Positions 1 through 9,033 of a DNA stretch of 64,000 bases are shown one piece after another (position 1 is the stretch's first letter; every line of letters begins with the position of its first letter). A program made the position numbers and the translations under genes. This DNA is from an uncultured Desulfosarcina sp. Lineage in GTDB: Bacteria; Desulfobacterota; Desulfobacteria; Desulfobacterales; Desulfosarcinaceae. Below the pieces are notes generated by a model. That model was not told the DNA's origin. It saw only the letters and a program-made list of their open reading frames with translations, and did no database searches. The stretch is taken from assembly GCF_963668215.1 (NCBI RefSeq), contig NZ_OY764190.1, positions 1,240,001 through 1,304,000 of the forward strand, given 5' to 3'.

Positions 1-987
1 CCTCAGACGCACGAAGCTGGCAATATGGCCGCCGGTGCCTTCCACCTCCACATGGATGGCGGCGCTGCGATCCTGTTCCTGCTGCCAGGCCACCATGATC
101 TGATGGGCCAGCGCATCGCCGGCTGCGGCACCGGCTCCGGACAGGGCCTCGCGGCCGCCCGCAAACGCATCCTGGCCGGAAACCACAAACTTCTGACGCG
201 TGCGGGCAACCGGTTTGCCGCTTTGGACGCTGAAGGCCTGCGCTTCGACAACCGCTTCATAGGCGGTACTGGCGCCCAAGGTATTGGGTGCCGGGGCGGC
301 CGTACCGCTGCCGGCCACCACGATATCAGCGCCCAGGCGTTTGCCAAGGGCCGCCATCTGTTCTTCGGATACTGTTACGGGCAGTCCCATCGGCGTGCTG
401 ACATCGGGTGTATCGATAACAACGAATCCGCTTGCCCGCAGAGCTTCAGCCATCGCCGCTTCGCTGATCGTCCGCTGTTGCATGCGGCGGTCTCCCCACC
501 AGCAGGCAAAATCTGCATCGGTGGCGTTCTTTTCGGCCATCATGAAAAGAATATGCGGATACGCCGTTCCGGACAGGGCCAAACCCAACCGGGAAAGATC
601 GCGGCTGACCCGGTCCACGGAGATGTCCACCTGCACCAGTGTGTGGATGGTATCTTTTAACACCGACTCGGTCAGCACCCGGTAATTTTGGATATATTCT
701 TTGGGTCTTTCCAGAAGGTTGTCGTTGATCACCTTGAACCGCCGAACCACGGTTTCGCCGGTCAGCATCTCCAGGACCACCTGCCCCACCGCGGCGACCA
801 GGGCATCGTCGACGGCGTTCTGCCGGGCTTCGACCAATTCATTTCCATGGACAACGGCGGTACCCAGCACGTTCACCTGTTTGACCACCGGCCGGGATGC
901 CCCATGGCCGGCAGCAGGGACAAACGCCATAACAACCAGCAGGCCAACGGCCCCGATCCATTTTTTCATCGTATCGTGTTTGAACAT
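1..987 (-). CDS. FlgT-like secreted envelope protein, 3' end cut by window edge
   Basis: Open frame on the minus strand with 329 codons and no stop before base 1, so the C-terminus is missing. The start at 987 has GGAG about 8 nt upstream; a second ATG at 969 opens directly on a signal peptide (Lys-Lys-Trp, then a hydrophobic stretch to about residue 28) but has no ribosome site. Residues about 38-105 resemble the N-terminal domain of flagellar assembly protein T and LPP20-like proteins: a Gly-x-Ala strand, an Ala-rich helix of the type AR-x-NAVDDAL, then a YIQNYRVL segment. The family is periplasmic or outer-membrane associated. No flagellar genes are in the window, so an actual flagellar role is not supported. 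It could be any envelope protein using this fold. Confidence 0.6.
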   Translation of the reverse strand, partial: MFKHDTMKKWIGAVGLLVVMAFVPAAGHGASRPVVKQVNVLGTAVVHGNELVEARQNAVDDALVAAVGQVVLEMLTGETVVRRFKVINDNLLERPKEYIQNYRVLTESVLKDTIHTLVQVDISVDRVSRDLSRLGLALSGTAYPHILFMMAEKNATDADFACWWGDRRMQQRTISEAAMAEALRASGFVVIDTPDVSTPMGLPVTVSEEQMAALGKRLGADIVVAGSGTAAPAPNTLGASTAYEAVVEAQAFSVQSGKPVARTRQKFVVSGQDAFAGGREALSGAGAAAGDALAHQIMVAWQQEQDRSAAIHVEVEGTGGHIASFVRLR

Positions 988-1081
988 GGGTCTATCTCCG
1001 GCCCGCGTCTTGGCATAGCGGGCAAATGGCCCCGGAACCCACGGGGCGGGTTTTGAAAATATCTGTCGATCATTCTTGCCG

Positions 1082-2065
1082 CTACGCCTTTCGAACCAGC
1101 GCATAGTCGGCAATATCCATCAGTAGCTCCCGGGTCGGATGGTCGTCGAACGGCCTCAGGACGGCCTTGGCGGCCTGAATATGCGCCGCCGCCTGCTCCC
1201 GGGTATAGGCGATTCCGCCGTACTTTTCCAGGCAATCCACCAACCCTTCGAATTCATGGGTGCTGAAATCCGGATTTTTCAGGACTGCCAGCATCCGCTC
1301 ACGATCCGCATCGGATGACCGGGACAGGGCATGGATCAGCGGCAGGGTCAGTTTGCCCTCCCGCAGGTCGGCGCCGGCATGTTTTCCCATCGTCTCCAGG
1401 TCCTGGGTATAGTCCAGCAGGTCGTCGGCCATCTGAAAGGCCAAACCCAGGTGATGGCCGTAGTCGCTTAAGGCCGTCACCCGGATCGGTTCGGCGCCGG
1501 CAACCAGGGCGCCGGTCCTGCAGGCCCCCTGGAACAAAACGGCCGTTTTGCAGCGGATCACCTCCAGATAGTCTTCTTCGGTCAGGGTAACGTCGCCTTT
1601 CTTCTCCAACTGGCGAATCTCCCCCTGGGACATGTTCTCGGTGATGCCGGCAATGGTTTCAATCACTTCGCACAACCCGGTGTCGGCGGCAATGGAAAGC
1701 CCGCGGGCCAGCAGGAAGTCTCCGGTCAACACCGCCGTGGGGTTGTCCCAGACCTGGTTGGCCACTGTCTTTCCCCGCCGCATCTCGCTGCCGTCCACCA
1801 GATCGTCGTGCAGCAGGGTGGCGGCGTGCAGGTATTCGAAAATGGTGGCAAAGCGGGCGTCCCGATCGCCGGAATAGCCGCAGAGGCGCGCGCACAACAC
1901 CATCAGCAGGGGACGGAGGCGCTTTCCCCCGGCAAACAAGATGTGCCCGGCCACCCGGGACACCAGATCGAAATGGGGGTTGAGGTTCCCGGCCAGCTCC
2001 TCTTCGATACGCTGCAGGTCGTCTTGAACGGCCGCCAGGATTTTCTGCTTCAGGCCAACGGTCAT
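1082..2065 (-). CDS. ispB: trans-polyprenyl diphosphate synthase (octaprenyl-type)
   Basis: A 327-residue isoprenyl diphosphate synthase that condenses isopentenyl diphosphate onto an allylic primer to make the long chain used for menaquinone or undecaprenyl-type lipids. The first Asp-rich motif is DDLVD in the HDDLVDGSEMRRGK segment (about residues 86-99) and the second is DDLLD near residue 218, both metal and substrate ligands; GGKRLRP near residue 47 is the usual third signature. Length fits long-chain synthases (about 320-330) rather than farnesyl synthases. It overlaps rimO by the four bases ATGA, so the two are translationally coupled. The symbol follows the E. coli octaprenyl enzyme; the actual chain length cannot be read from the sequence. 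Confidence 0.85.
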   Translation of the reverse strand: MTVGLKQKILAAVQDDLQRIEEELAGNLNPHFDLVSRVAGHILFAGGKRLRPLLMVLCARLCGYSGDRDARFATIFEYLHAATLLHDDLVDGSEMRRGKTVANQVWDNPTAVLTGDFLLARGLSIAADTGLCEVIETIAGITENMSQGEIRQLEKKGDVTLTEEDYLEVIRCKTAVLFQGACRTGALVAGAEPIRVTALSDYGHHLGLAFQMADDLLDYTQDLETMGKHAGADLREGKLTLPLIHALSRSSDADRERMLAVLKNPDFSTHEFEGLVDCLEKYGGIAYTREQAAAHIQAAKAVLRPFDDHPTRELLMDIADYALVRKA

Positions 2066-3396
2066 AGGGCGGCTCCGATAAGATCGTACTCCAGGGCATC
2101 CGTTATGCGAACCAGGGCCGGTTGGCCCAACACAACATCAGGACCGCCCGGTCCGGTCCGAACGAATGTCAGGCCGTCCACCTCGGGGGCCTGGCGCATG
2201 GAGCGCCCCTCGAAGAGGTGGGGTTCGCACGGGTTTTCGACCAGCACCGGCACCGTTCGGCCGACCATGGCGGTCAGGTTATCGGCTGAAATCTGCATCT
2301 GTTTTTCCATCAGCGCGTCGTAGCGCATTTGGGCCACCTTGGAAGGAACATGATCGGGCAGCCGATGGGAGGGCAGATCCTCGGCGTCGGAATAGGTGAA
2401 CACCCCGAGGTGATCGAAGCGAACCTGTTCGACGAAATCCATCAACGTCTGAAAGTCGGCCTCGGTTTCTCCGGGGAACCCGACGATCAGGGTGGTTCGG
2501 ATGGCGGCATCGGGCACCGCGGCCCGAATGCGGTCAAACAGATCCAGCATCTGCTCACGATCGTAATGGCGGTTCATTTTCCTGAGAACATTGGCGGCCG
2601 CGTGCTGAACAGGCAGATCGAAGTAGGGGCACAGGTTGTCATGGTCGGCAACAGCCTTGATCACGCGGTCCGTGATGCTTTCCGGATGGCCATACAGAAA
2701 CCGGATCCAGCTCTGATCGGCCGATTCCGCCAGACGGTTCAGCAAGGTATCGAATCCCCCCCCTGCATCCAGATCCCGACCGTAGGCCGTGGTGTCCTGG
2801 GCCACCAGATTCAACTCCCGGACTCCATCGGCAACCAGTTTCCGGGCCTCTTCCAGAATTTGTTCCATGGGGCGGCTCTTTTGGCGGCCCCGCAACTGCG
2901 GAATGATGCAATACGTACAGCGACGGCTGCAGCCTTCGGCAATTTTCAGGTAGGCGGTGTGGGCCTGCACCCGCTCGCGTACTGTTTTTGGGTCCATGGG
3001 GATGCTGTCCGGATCGGGCAGCAGGCAACTGCCCCGGGGCATTTTCCCGGCCACCGCTTCGGTGATGCGGGCAAAGGCGCCGGTGCCGAGGAACTGGTCC
3101 ACTTCGGGCAGGGCGTCGACAATGGCATCGCGGAAGCGCTCCGGCAGGCACCCGGCCACCACGAGACGCCGGCAGCGTCCCAATTTTTTATGCCGGGCCA
3201 GTTCGAGAATCGTGTCGATAGACTCGTTGATGGCCGATTCCACAAAGCTGCAGGTATTGACCACGATGACGTCCGCCCGGGCGGGATCCTGGACCATGGA
3301 CCAGCCGGCCAGTCGCAGTTGGCCGGCCATGGTTTCGCTGTCCACCTGGTTGCGGGCACAGCCCAGACTTTCGATGTAAAGACGCGTCGAATTCAA
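2062..3396 (-). CDS. rimO: ribosomal protein S12 methylthiotransferase RimO
   Basis: Radical-SAM methylthiotransferase that modifies an Asp of ribosomal protein S12. It has the N-terminal UPF0004 domain (ESLGCARNQVDSE, a first-cluster Cys), the radical SAM motif CSRRCTYCIIP with the RimO-type LRGRQKSR continuation, and a C-terminal TRAM-like domain, about 445 residues in all, as usual for the family. There is no in-frame ATG before the conserved domain. The stop-free frame begins at TTG 3417, and I prefer TTG 3396, which sits 6 nt after GGAA and gives a start close to the conserved first strand; both are inferences. The gene is followed by the polyprenyl synthase with ATGA overlap. Confidence 0.88.
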   Translation of the reverse strand: MNSTRLYIESLGCARNQVDSETMAGQLRLAGWSMVQDPARADVIVVNTCSFVESAINESIDTILELARHKKLGRCRRLVVAGCLPERFRDAIVDALPEVDQFLGTGAFARITEAVAGKMPRGSCLLPDPDSIPMDPKTVRERVQAHTAYLKIAEGCSRRCTYCIIPQLRGRQKSRPMEQILEEARKLVADGVRELNLVAQDTTAYGRDLDAGGGFDTLLNRLAESADQSWIRFLYGHPESITDRVIKAVADHDNLCPYFDLPVQHAAANVLRKMNRHYDREQMLDLFDRIRAAVPDAAIRTTLIVGFPGETEADFQTLMDFVEQVRFDHLGVFTYSDAEDLPSHRLPDHVPSKVAQMRYDALMEKQMQISADNLTAMVGRTVPVLVENPCEPHLFEGRSMRQAPEVDGLTFVRTGPGGPDVVLGQPALVRITDALEYDLIGAAL

Positions 3397-3498
3397 CGGG
3401 GTTTCCGATTCTGGCAAAAGACTATAAAACCGTTATGATTCTCAGATCATAGCGGCATTGCAGCATCGGAATCATCTACCAGCAACCCCGTTAAAAGT

Positions 3499-3532
3499 CA
3501 AAAGGCCACCTGAATATTTCAGGCGGCCCTTG
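3499..3532 (-). terminator. intrinsic terminator after etfA
   Basis: Inverted repeat with arms AAGGGCCGCCTGAA and TTCAGGTGGCCTT on the minus strand (one mismatch) around a short ATA loop, followed by TTTGACTTTT. It lies about 33 bp past the etfA stop and before rimO, separating the etf and rimO transcripts. Confidence 0.7.
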
Positions 3533-3564
3533 TGTGAAATATTCCTGAATTTAATTCCTGGCGG

Positions 3565-4530
3565 TTAGCCTTTGATTTTTTCGATTTCCGCTGTGATTGC
3601 CGGAACGACTTCGAACAGATCTCCCACAATGCCGTAATCGCATTTGGAAAAGATCGGCGCCTCCGGATCCTTGTTGACGGCCACCACCACCCGGGACGAC
3701 GCCATGCCGGCCAGATGCTGAATGGCGCCGGAAACGCCGCAGGCCACGTACAGGTTGGGTGCCACCACTTTGCCGGTCTGGCCCACCTGATCGGAAACCG
3801 GACGCCAGCCTTCATCCACGGCGCTGCGCGATGCACCCACGGCACCGCCCACGGTTTGTGCCAGGTTCTCGACCACGCAAAAGTCCTCGCCGCCCATGCC
3901 CCTGCCGCCGGTGATCACCACATCGGCCTCGGTCAGATCGATCTTGCCGGATTCCATATTTTTTTCAACGAGGTTCAAGACGGTGCCTTCCAGGTTGACC
4001 GTCACCGTTTCCACTTCACCGGCTCCCGATGCCGCCACGGCCTCCATGGCCCGGGGACGAATAGCCACAATGGCCGGGCTGCCGGCAAGACTTACATCGG
4101 CCAGCACTTTGCCGCCATACATGGGCCGGGTGGCCACGACCTGACCGCCATCCACGCGCACATCCACGCAATCCATGGCCAGCGGCGCCTGGAGACGGGC
4201 GGAAAGACGGGCGGCAATGTCCTTGCCCAGCGAAGTGGCGCCGATCACGATCACGGCCGGATCGCACTGGGCCACGATCTGATCGACGGCCTGGGTGCAG
4301 GCGTCGGACAGGCCGTCATTCAGGTCTGTATCGTTGGCGACCAGGATGCGGTCGGCCCCGTATTCGGCCGCCTGTGCGGCAATGGCCTCGCCTTCGGACC
4401 CCATGACCAGGACCGTCAGCGGCCCGCCCAGAGCGTCGCCGAGTTTTTTCCCGGCGGAAATCGCTTCAAACGAAATATTTTTAAATACACCGTCTACCTG
4501 TTCGGTAACAGCCAGAATTCCTGTTGGCAT
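3565..4530 (-). CDS. etfA: electron transfer flavoprotein, alpha subunit
   Basis: A 321-residue EtfA. It binds FAD and, with EtfB, passes electrons between acyl-CoA or other flavin dehydrogenases and the quinone or ferredoxin pools. The C-terminal FAD domain is clear: GGRGMGGEDF, ASRSAVDEGW, QVGQTGKVVAPNLYVACGVSGAIQHLAGM and AVNKDPEAPIF, which are the EtfA signatures from about residue 205 to 300. The start has GGGAG about 7 nt upstream. It lies 99 bp downstream of etfB on the same strand, followed by a terminator, giving a simple etfBA operon. No dehydrogenase or ETF:quinone oxidoreductase lies next to it, so the partner is unknown. Confidence 0.92.
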   Translation of the reverse strand: MPTGILAVTEQVDGVFKNISFEAISAGKKLGDALGGPLTVLVMGSEGEAIAAQAAEYGADRILVANDTDLNDGLSDACTQAVDQIVAQCDPAVIVIGATSLGKDIAARLSARLQAPLAMDCVDVRVDGGQVVATRPMYGGKVLADVSLAGSPAIVAIRPRAMEAVAASGAGEVETVTVNLEGTVLNLVEKNMESGKIDLTEADVVITGGRGMGGEDFCVVENLAQTVGGAVGASRSAVDEGWRPVSDQVGQTGKVVAPNLYVACGVSGAIQHLAGMASSRVVVAVNKDPEAPIFSKCDYGIVGDLFEVVPAITAEIEKIKG

Positions 4531-4629
4531 GATTGTTCTCCCTTGATTATGGATGGCCCGGCCGTTGCGGGCATGGTTGGGTTGACGCGAACCTGAAATC
4601 GTTCCAATGAACCTTTTTCGGGCCTTTCG

Positions 4630-5400
4630 TCAGATGACCTTGGCCTCTTCTCTCAAGGCTTTGACCAGGGCCGCCGCCTTGTCGGCCGCCGTGTCGCCCT
4701 CGATGATCCGTCCGGCCGTCCGCTGGGGAGGCAGGCGCATGGCAACGGTCGTCACCAGGGGATCTCCGGGATCGGTTCCGGTTTCCGAAAGCGGCCGGGT
4801 GTCGATGGGTTTTTTCTTGGCTTTCATGATTCCCGGCAGGCTGGCATAACGTGGTTCGTTGAGCCCGCGCTGGGTGGTGATCAATACCGGCAGGGCCGCT
4901 TCCAGAACGAGGGTCCCGCCGTCCACGGTCCGGGTGCAGCGGATCTTCCCGTCGGCCACCTCCTGGTCGATTACCATGGAAATGTGGGGAATGTTCATCA
5001 ACTCGGCGACCGCCGGCCCCACCTGGAAGTTGTCGTCATCCACGGCACGATGCCCGGCAACGATCAGGTCGAAGGCGCCTTTTTTCAGCTCTCCGGCCAG
5101 CACCTTGGCGGTCCCCAGGCCGTCTAACGCCCGGCCCTCGGAATCGATTCGAACGGCCGTGTCCGCTCCCATGGCCAGGGCGGTGCGCAAAGACTCCACG
5201 GACTTTTCCGGCCCCAGCGTAAAAACGGTAACCGATCCGCCGGCCGCGTCACGAATCTGAAGGGCCTCTTCTACGGCCAGTTCGTCGTAAGGATTCATCA
5301 CCCAGTTGATCCCTTCAGCCTTGATGGCAGTGTCGCCGTCGGCGATCTCGATCAGGGACTCGGTGGCCGGAACCTGTTTAAGCAGTACGGCTATTTCCAC
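4630..5400 (-). CDS. etfB: electron transfer flavoprotein, beta subunit (GTG start)
   Basis: A 256-residue EtfB, the partner of EtfA. Family signatures include the N-terminal LLKQVPATES, the MNPYDELAVEEAL segment near residue 36, FTLGPEKSVESLRTALAMGAD, and GHRAVDDDNFQVGPAVAEL, the nucleotide-binding region. The frame opens with GTG at 5400, preceded by AAGGAAGGTGAAAC, a good ribosome site, so a GTG start is well supported. It is the first gene of etfBA. Whether this ETF is bifurcating, which would need AMP replaced by FAD in the beta subunit, cannot be decided by eye. Confidence 0.92.
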   Translation of the reverse strand: MEIAVLLKQVPATESLIEIADGDTAIKAEGINWVMNPYDELAVEEALQIRDAAGGSVTVFTLGPEKSVESLRTALAMGADTAVRIDSEGRALDGLGTAKVLAGELKKGAFDLIVAGHRAVDDDNFQVGPAVAELMNIPHISMVIDQEVADGKIRCTRTVDGGTLVLEAALPVLITTQRGLNEPRYASLPGIMKAKKKPIDTRPLSETGTDPGDPLVTTVAMRLPPQRTAGRIIEGDTAADKAAALVKALREEAKVI

Positions 5401-5650
5401 GTTTCACCTTCCTTTGGGTTTCCGGGTCCGGGGATGGCGCAGGAGCCTCCCGGCCCTTTTTTAGAAGTTTTTATAATTGGTACAAACAGTCGAGATTACA
5501 TTTATTTTTACGGTGGGCCGCAGTTTCCATCAGCGGGGCATCGCCAAGATTTTTGGCTATTATTTAGCTACAATATAACTATTCAGCCCATAAAAATTTG
5601 TCAAGCGCAAAAACCACGTCGCCGCCAACCGCAGCCCTTCGTCGATACGC

Positions 5651-6691
5651 TCATTGGATAACGAAACCCCGGGAGGGATGATCCACGAAGCTGCCATCGG
5701 ACTGTCGAACCACGATGAGGCATTCCACCCCCTCCAGCCGATTGACGAGGTCAATCCCCTTTTGCGGACCCATCACCATCAGGGCCGTGGCCAGGCCATC
5801 AGCTACCGTGCAGTTGGCCGCCACCACCGTGGCGCTCACCACCCCGTTGTCCACCGGCCGGCCGGTGCGCGGATCGAGAATATGGGAATATGTCCGGTCG
5901 CCGCTGCGAAAAAAAATGCGATAGTCTCCGCTGGTGGCCATGGCCCGGTCGATCAGGGGAATCGCCTTGTATACGTCCGTTGCGCTGGCAGATTGGTCCG
6001 GTCGATTGATCCCCACCACCCAGGGGTTGCCGTCCCTGCGGCGCCCCTGCGCAACGACCTCGCCGCCGATCTCAACGAGATAGTCGTTGAACCCGCTTTC
6101 CGCCAGCAACCGGGCGATGGCATCGACCCCGTACCCCTTGGCAATGGAAGCCAGGTCCAGGGTCACGGCCGGGTCTTGCTTGGCGATGGCGCCCGATGCA
6201 TCCATGCGGATGCGGTCAAAGCCCACGTGGGAAAGGGCCGCTTGAATCGCGTCGTCATCCGGAAGGGATGCGGCCGGCCCCTTGCGGCCGAATCCCCACA
6301 GGTTTATCAGCGGATCCAGGGTTCCGTCCCAGGCGCCTTCGGTCAGCCGGTACAATTCGGATGCAACCCGCAGTACGGCCATGAAATCGCTGGACGGAGT
6401 GAAAGATGCACCCGCTTCCCGGATCCGATTGAATCGACTGATCTCGCTGTCCGGATCGTAGGTGGACATGCTGCGGTTGATTTCGGCAAGACGCTGGTCG
6501 ATGCTTGCCTGGAGATCGGCCTCCGAGGTGAACCAACCGGCCACCACCTTGATGTGATAGGTGGTGCCCATGGTTTTCCCGGCCAGCCGCATTTCCTTTT
6601 GCGGCAGGCAGGCCGTGCACACCAGGGCCAACATCATTGCCAAAACGAAACGCATTTTGCGAACAGATTCAAACTGAAAACAAGTTAACAT
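5651..6691 (-). CDS. apbE: FAD:protein FMN transferase, lipoprotein (ApbE)
   Basis: ApbE-family flavin transferase that links FMN covalently to Thr/Ser of Rnf/Nqr-type subunits in the periplasm. Seen: a hydrophobic N-terminus ending in a Cys (LVCTAC, Cys 28 from the 6691 start), consistent with a lipoprotein; the TMGTTYHIKV motif; the MSTYDPDSEISRFN segment; and DLASIAKGYGVDAIA, the FAD-binding stretch. Two starts are possible: ATG 6691 with AGGG 8 nt upstream, or ATG 6655, which gives a more usual short signal peptide but no ribosome site. No rnf or nqr genes are in the window. The gene sits downstream of hypE but is separated from it by an inverted-repeat element. Confidence 0.85.
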   Translation of the reverse strand: MLTCFQFESVRKMRFVLAMMLALVCTACLPQKEMRLAGKTMGTTYHIKVVAGWFTSEADLQASIDQRLAEINRSMSTYDPDSEISRFNRIREAGASFTPSSDFMAVLRVASELYRLTEGAWDGTLDPLINLWGFGRKGPAASLPDDDAIQAALSHVGFDRIRMDASGAIAKQDPAVTLDLASIAKGYGVDAIARLLAESGFNDYLVEIGGEVVAQGRRRDGNPWVVGINRPDQSASATDVYKAIPLIDRAMATSGDYRIFFRSGDRTYSHILDPRTGRPVDNGVVSATVVAANCTVADGLATALMVMGPQKGIDLVNRLEGVECLIVVRQSDGSFVDHPSRGFVIQ

Positions 6692-6701
6692 ACATAAACC
6701 C

Positions 6702-6818
6702 TGATGGCTTCGTAAATTGATAACAGAATCGCGGCTGGAAGCCGCTCCAACGAATCCAAACCCTCTTTTCGAATGCTTGGCGAAATGTGGCCTGAGAAAG
6801 CTTTTAACGAAGCCATCA
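6702..6818. repeat. 117-bp inverted-repeat element with TGATGGCTTCGT ends
   Basis: The ends are perfect 12-base inverted repeats (TGATGGCTTCGT at 6702-6713, its complement at 6807-6818), extended on one side by TAAA. The interior holds a 30-base segment (6723-6752) that recurs exactly at 35275-35304. The hypE stop codon (6818-6816) is made by the first three bases of the element. The same GGCTTCGTAAA core forms the ends of the element at 22216-22332. It looks like a small dispersed non-autonomous element or an extragenic palindrome family. Confidence 0.65.
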
Positions 6819-7826
6819 GCAAATACGTGGCAGTTGCTCCCCCGTCAACATATCCACGATCCGCTCGCCGCCGATACGGGTTTTCATGAAAACGCGGCCG
6901 GGACGATCGTCCACCGTTTCGCCGATGATGCACGCCTCTCGGCCGTAAGGGGACTTTTGGATCACGGCCAGCACCGCTTCGGCCTGGTCTGCGGGAACAA
7001 AGGCCAGCAGCTTGCCCTCGTTGGCCACGTAGAGGGGATCGAACCCCAGCAGGTCGCAGATCCCGGCTACCTCGGGCCGGATCGGCAGCCGCTCTTCGTA
7101 AATGCGGATGCCGACTTTAGATGCCAGGGCAATTTCGTTGAGGGTGGTCCCCACCCCGCCCCGGGTGGGATCACGCAGCACATGCACGTCGCACCCGGTT
7201 TCCAGGATATCGGCCACCATGTGATTCAACGGGGCAGAATCGCTCTGCACACCGGATTCGAAGGCCAGTCCCTCGCGCTGGGTCAGGATCGTCATGCCGT
7301 GATCCGCCATGGTGCCGCTGAGTATCACGGCGTCTCCGGGTCGGGCATTGTTACCCGAAACATGAACATGCTCGGGAATTACACCGATACCGGCCGTGTT
7401 GATATAGATCTTGTCCGCGGCGCCTTTGGGCACCACCTTGGTATCGCCGGTAACCACGGTAACACCGGCCAATTTAGAGGCCTGCCCCATCTGACGGATC
7501 ACCTTTTCCAGGTCCGCCATGGGAAACCCTTCTTCGATAATCATCCCCACACTCAGGTACAGCGGCCGGGCGCCGCACATGGCCACGTCGTTGACCGTGC
7601 CGTTGATGGCCAGATCGCCGATGCCGCCGCCTGGGAAAAAAATGGGATCGACCACATAGGTGTCCGTGGAAAATGCGATGCGTCCGCCTGCAACGTTCAA
7701 ATCGGCGCCATCGTCCAGCATGGCCAGGGCCGGGTTGTCGAAAGCGGGCAGCAACAAGTCGGCGGTGAGACTGTGGGAAATCTTGCCGCCGCTGCCATGG
7801 TCCAGAAGAATTTTATCCGGTTTCAT
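6816..7826 (-). CDS. hypE: hydrogenase maturation protein HypE
   Basis: HypE dehydrates the carbamoyl group placed on its C-terminal Cys by HypF into the thiocyanate that becomes the cyanide ligand of the [NiFe] site. The protein ends in PRIC with the essential terminal Cys. It has the N-terminal LLDHGSGGKIS ATP-binding signature, FSTDTYVVDPIFFPGGGIG, and the PurM/AIR-synthase-like core with GDTKVVPKG and LRDPTRGGVGTTLNE. I chose ATG 7826 because GGAGAGGAG lies just upstream within the end of hypD, one base after the hypD stop; a 16-codon longer frame exists but overlaps hypD. About 336 residues, normal for HypE. Confidence 0.95.
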   Translation of the reverse strand: MKPDKILLDHGSGGKISHSLTADLLLPAFDNPALAMLDDGADLNVAGGRIAFSTDTYVVDPIFFPGGGIGDLAINGTVNDVAMCGARPLYLSVGMIIEEGFPMADLEKVIRQMGQASKLAGVTVVTGDTKVVPKGAADKIYINTAGIGVIPEHVHVSGNNARPGDAVILSGTMADHGMTILTQREGLAFESGVQSDSAPLNHMVADILETGCDVHVLRDPTRGGVGTTLNEIALASKVGIRIYEERLPIRPEVAGICDLLGFDPLYVANEGKLLAFVPADQAEAVLAVIQKSPYGREACIIGETVDDRPGRVFMKTRIGGERIVDMLTGEQLPRIC

Positions 7827-7827
7827 A

Positions 7828-8916
7828 TCACTCCTCTCCATGGTAGCGGTAATAGGCCGCGCAGGTTCCTTCACTGGAGACCATGCAGGGACCCACCGGT
7901 GCCATGGGGTTGCAAACCGTTTTGTATAGCGGGCACTGGGGAGGAATCTTCACGCCGGTCAGGATCTCGCCGCAGGCGCACCCCTTAGGTTCCGGCTTGG
8001 CCGCCACACGAATGTCGAACTTTCTGACCGCATCGAAGGCGGCGTAGGTTTCGCGGATGGCCAGGCCGCTGGCCGCAATGGTGCCCAGCCCCCGCCAATC
8101 GGCATCGGCCACCGCAAACACCTCATTCATGACCGCCATGGCTTTGGGATTGCCCGCATCGCAGACGGCCCGTGAATAGGCGTTTTCCAGGGCCGGATGG
8201 CCGGATGCCACCTGATCCACCAGCATGGCGATGCTTTCGAGCAGATCGCTGGGCTCGAATCCGGCCACGACGCAGGGTACCCGGTGAGCGTCGAAAAACG
8301 GCCGGTAGGCCGCAACACCAATGATCACGGAAACATGACCGGGCAGCAAAAATCCGTCGATATTCAGCTCTCCCGCGGCCAGGGCCTCCAGCGCCGGGGG
8401 AACGGTCTTGTGGGCCGACATGACGAAAAAGTTGTCCAACCCCTCCTGGTGGGCCGCCAGGATGGCGGCGGCAACGGTCGGGGCCGTGGTTTCGAAGCCC
8501 ACCCCCAGAAAAACCACCCGCTTGTCCGGATTTTGCTTGGCCAGGTTGACCGCATCGAAGGTCGAGTAGACGATGCGCACATCGGCCCCTTCGGCCTTCT
8601 CTCGCTGCAGGGAGGAACCGCTGCCCGGCACCCGGATGAGATCGCCGAAGGTGGCCACGATGGTGTCCGGCTGTCTGGCAAGGGCGATGAAGGCGTCGAT
8701 CTCCCCCTGCGCCGTCACGCAAACCGGGCAGCCGGGGCCGGACAACAGGCTGATGCTTTCCGGCAAGAGGGAACGGATGCCGCTTCTGAAGATGGACACG
8801 GTGTGGGTGCCGCAGACTTCCATGAAGCGAACCGATTTCCGGCACGCGCTGCTGATGCGCTGGACCAGATGCCGGGCGATTTTAGGGTCGTGAAATGCGG
8901 TGTTGTCGATTGTCAT
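7828..8916 (-). CDS. hypD: hydrogenase maturation protein HypD
   Basis: HypD is the [4Fe-4S] scaffold on which, with HypC, the Fe(CN)2CO unit of [NiFe] hydrogenases is assembled. Diagnostic motifs are all present: FMEVCGTHTVSI, LLSGPGCPVCVT, ATFGDLIRVPGS, LGVGFETTAPT, and the C-terminal Cys-rich FeS ligands (CACGEILTG, PPQCPLYKTVCNP, GPCMVSSEGTCAAYYRY). 362 residues, family length. It is followed by hypE with a one-base gap and preceded by hypF with a 117-bp gap on the same strand. Confidence 0.95.
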   Translation of the reverse strand: MTIDNTAFHDPKIARHLVQRISSACRKSVRFMEVCGTHTVSIFRSGIRSLLPESISLLSGPGCPVCVTAQGEIDAFIALARQPDTIVATFGDLIRVPGSGSSLQREKAEGADVRIVYSTFDAVNLAKQNPDKRVVFLGVGFETTAPTVAAAILAAHQEGLDNFFVMSAHKTVPPALEALAAGELNIDGFLLPGHVSVIIGVAAYRPFFDAHRVPCVVAGFEPSDLLESIAMLVDQVASGHPALENAYSRAVCDAGNPKAMAVMNEVFAVADADWRGLGTIAASGLAIRETYAAFDAVRKFDIRVAAKPEPKGCACGEILTGVKIPPQCPLYKTVCNPMAPVGPCMVSSEGTCAAYYRYHGEE

Positions 8917-9033
8917 AGACTCGATCTTCCGATGGTTTCTAAAGGCCTCAAGAGAAAGAATTTGGCAAGGCTAAAGGAAAGAAGCTGTATTCGAAATACC
9001 GCAACGACCGATAACGCCGTCCAAATCCTTTCT

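Noticed and set aside
5576..5604. TTGACA on the minus strand upstream of etfB as a promoter
   Set aside because: The -35 is perfect but lies downstream of the etfB start in transcription order; with a 17-base spacer the -10 would be TAGTTA, which is poor. It cannot drive etfB.
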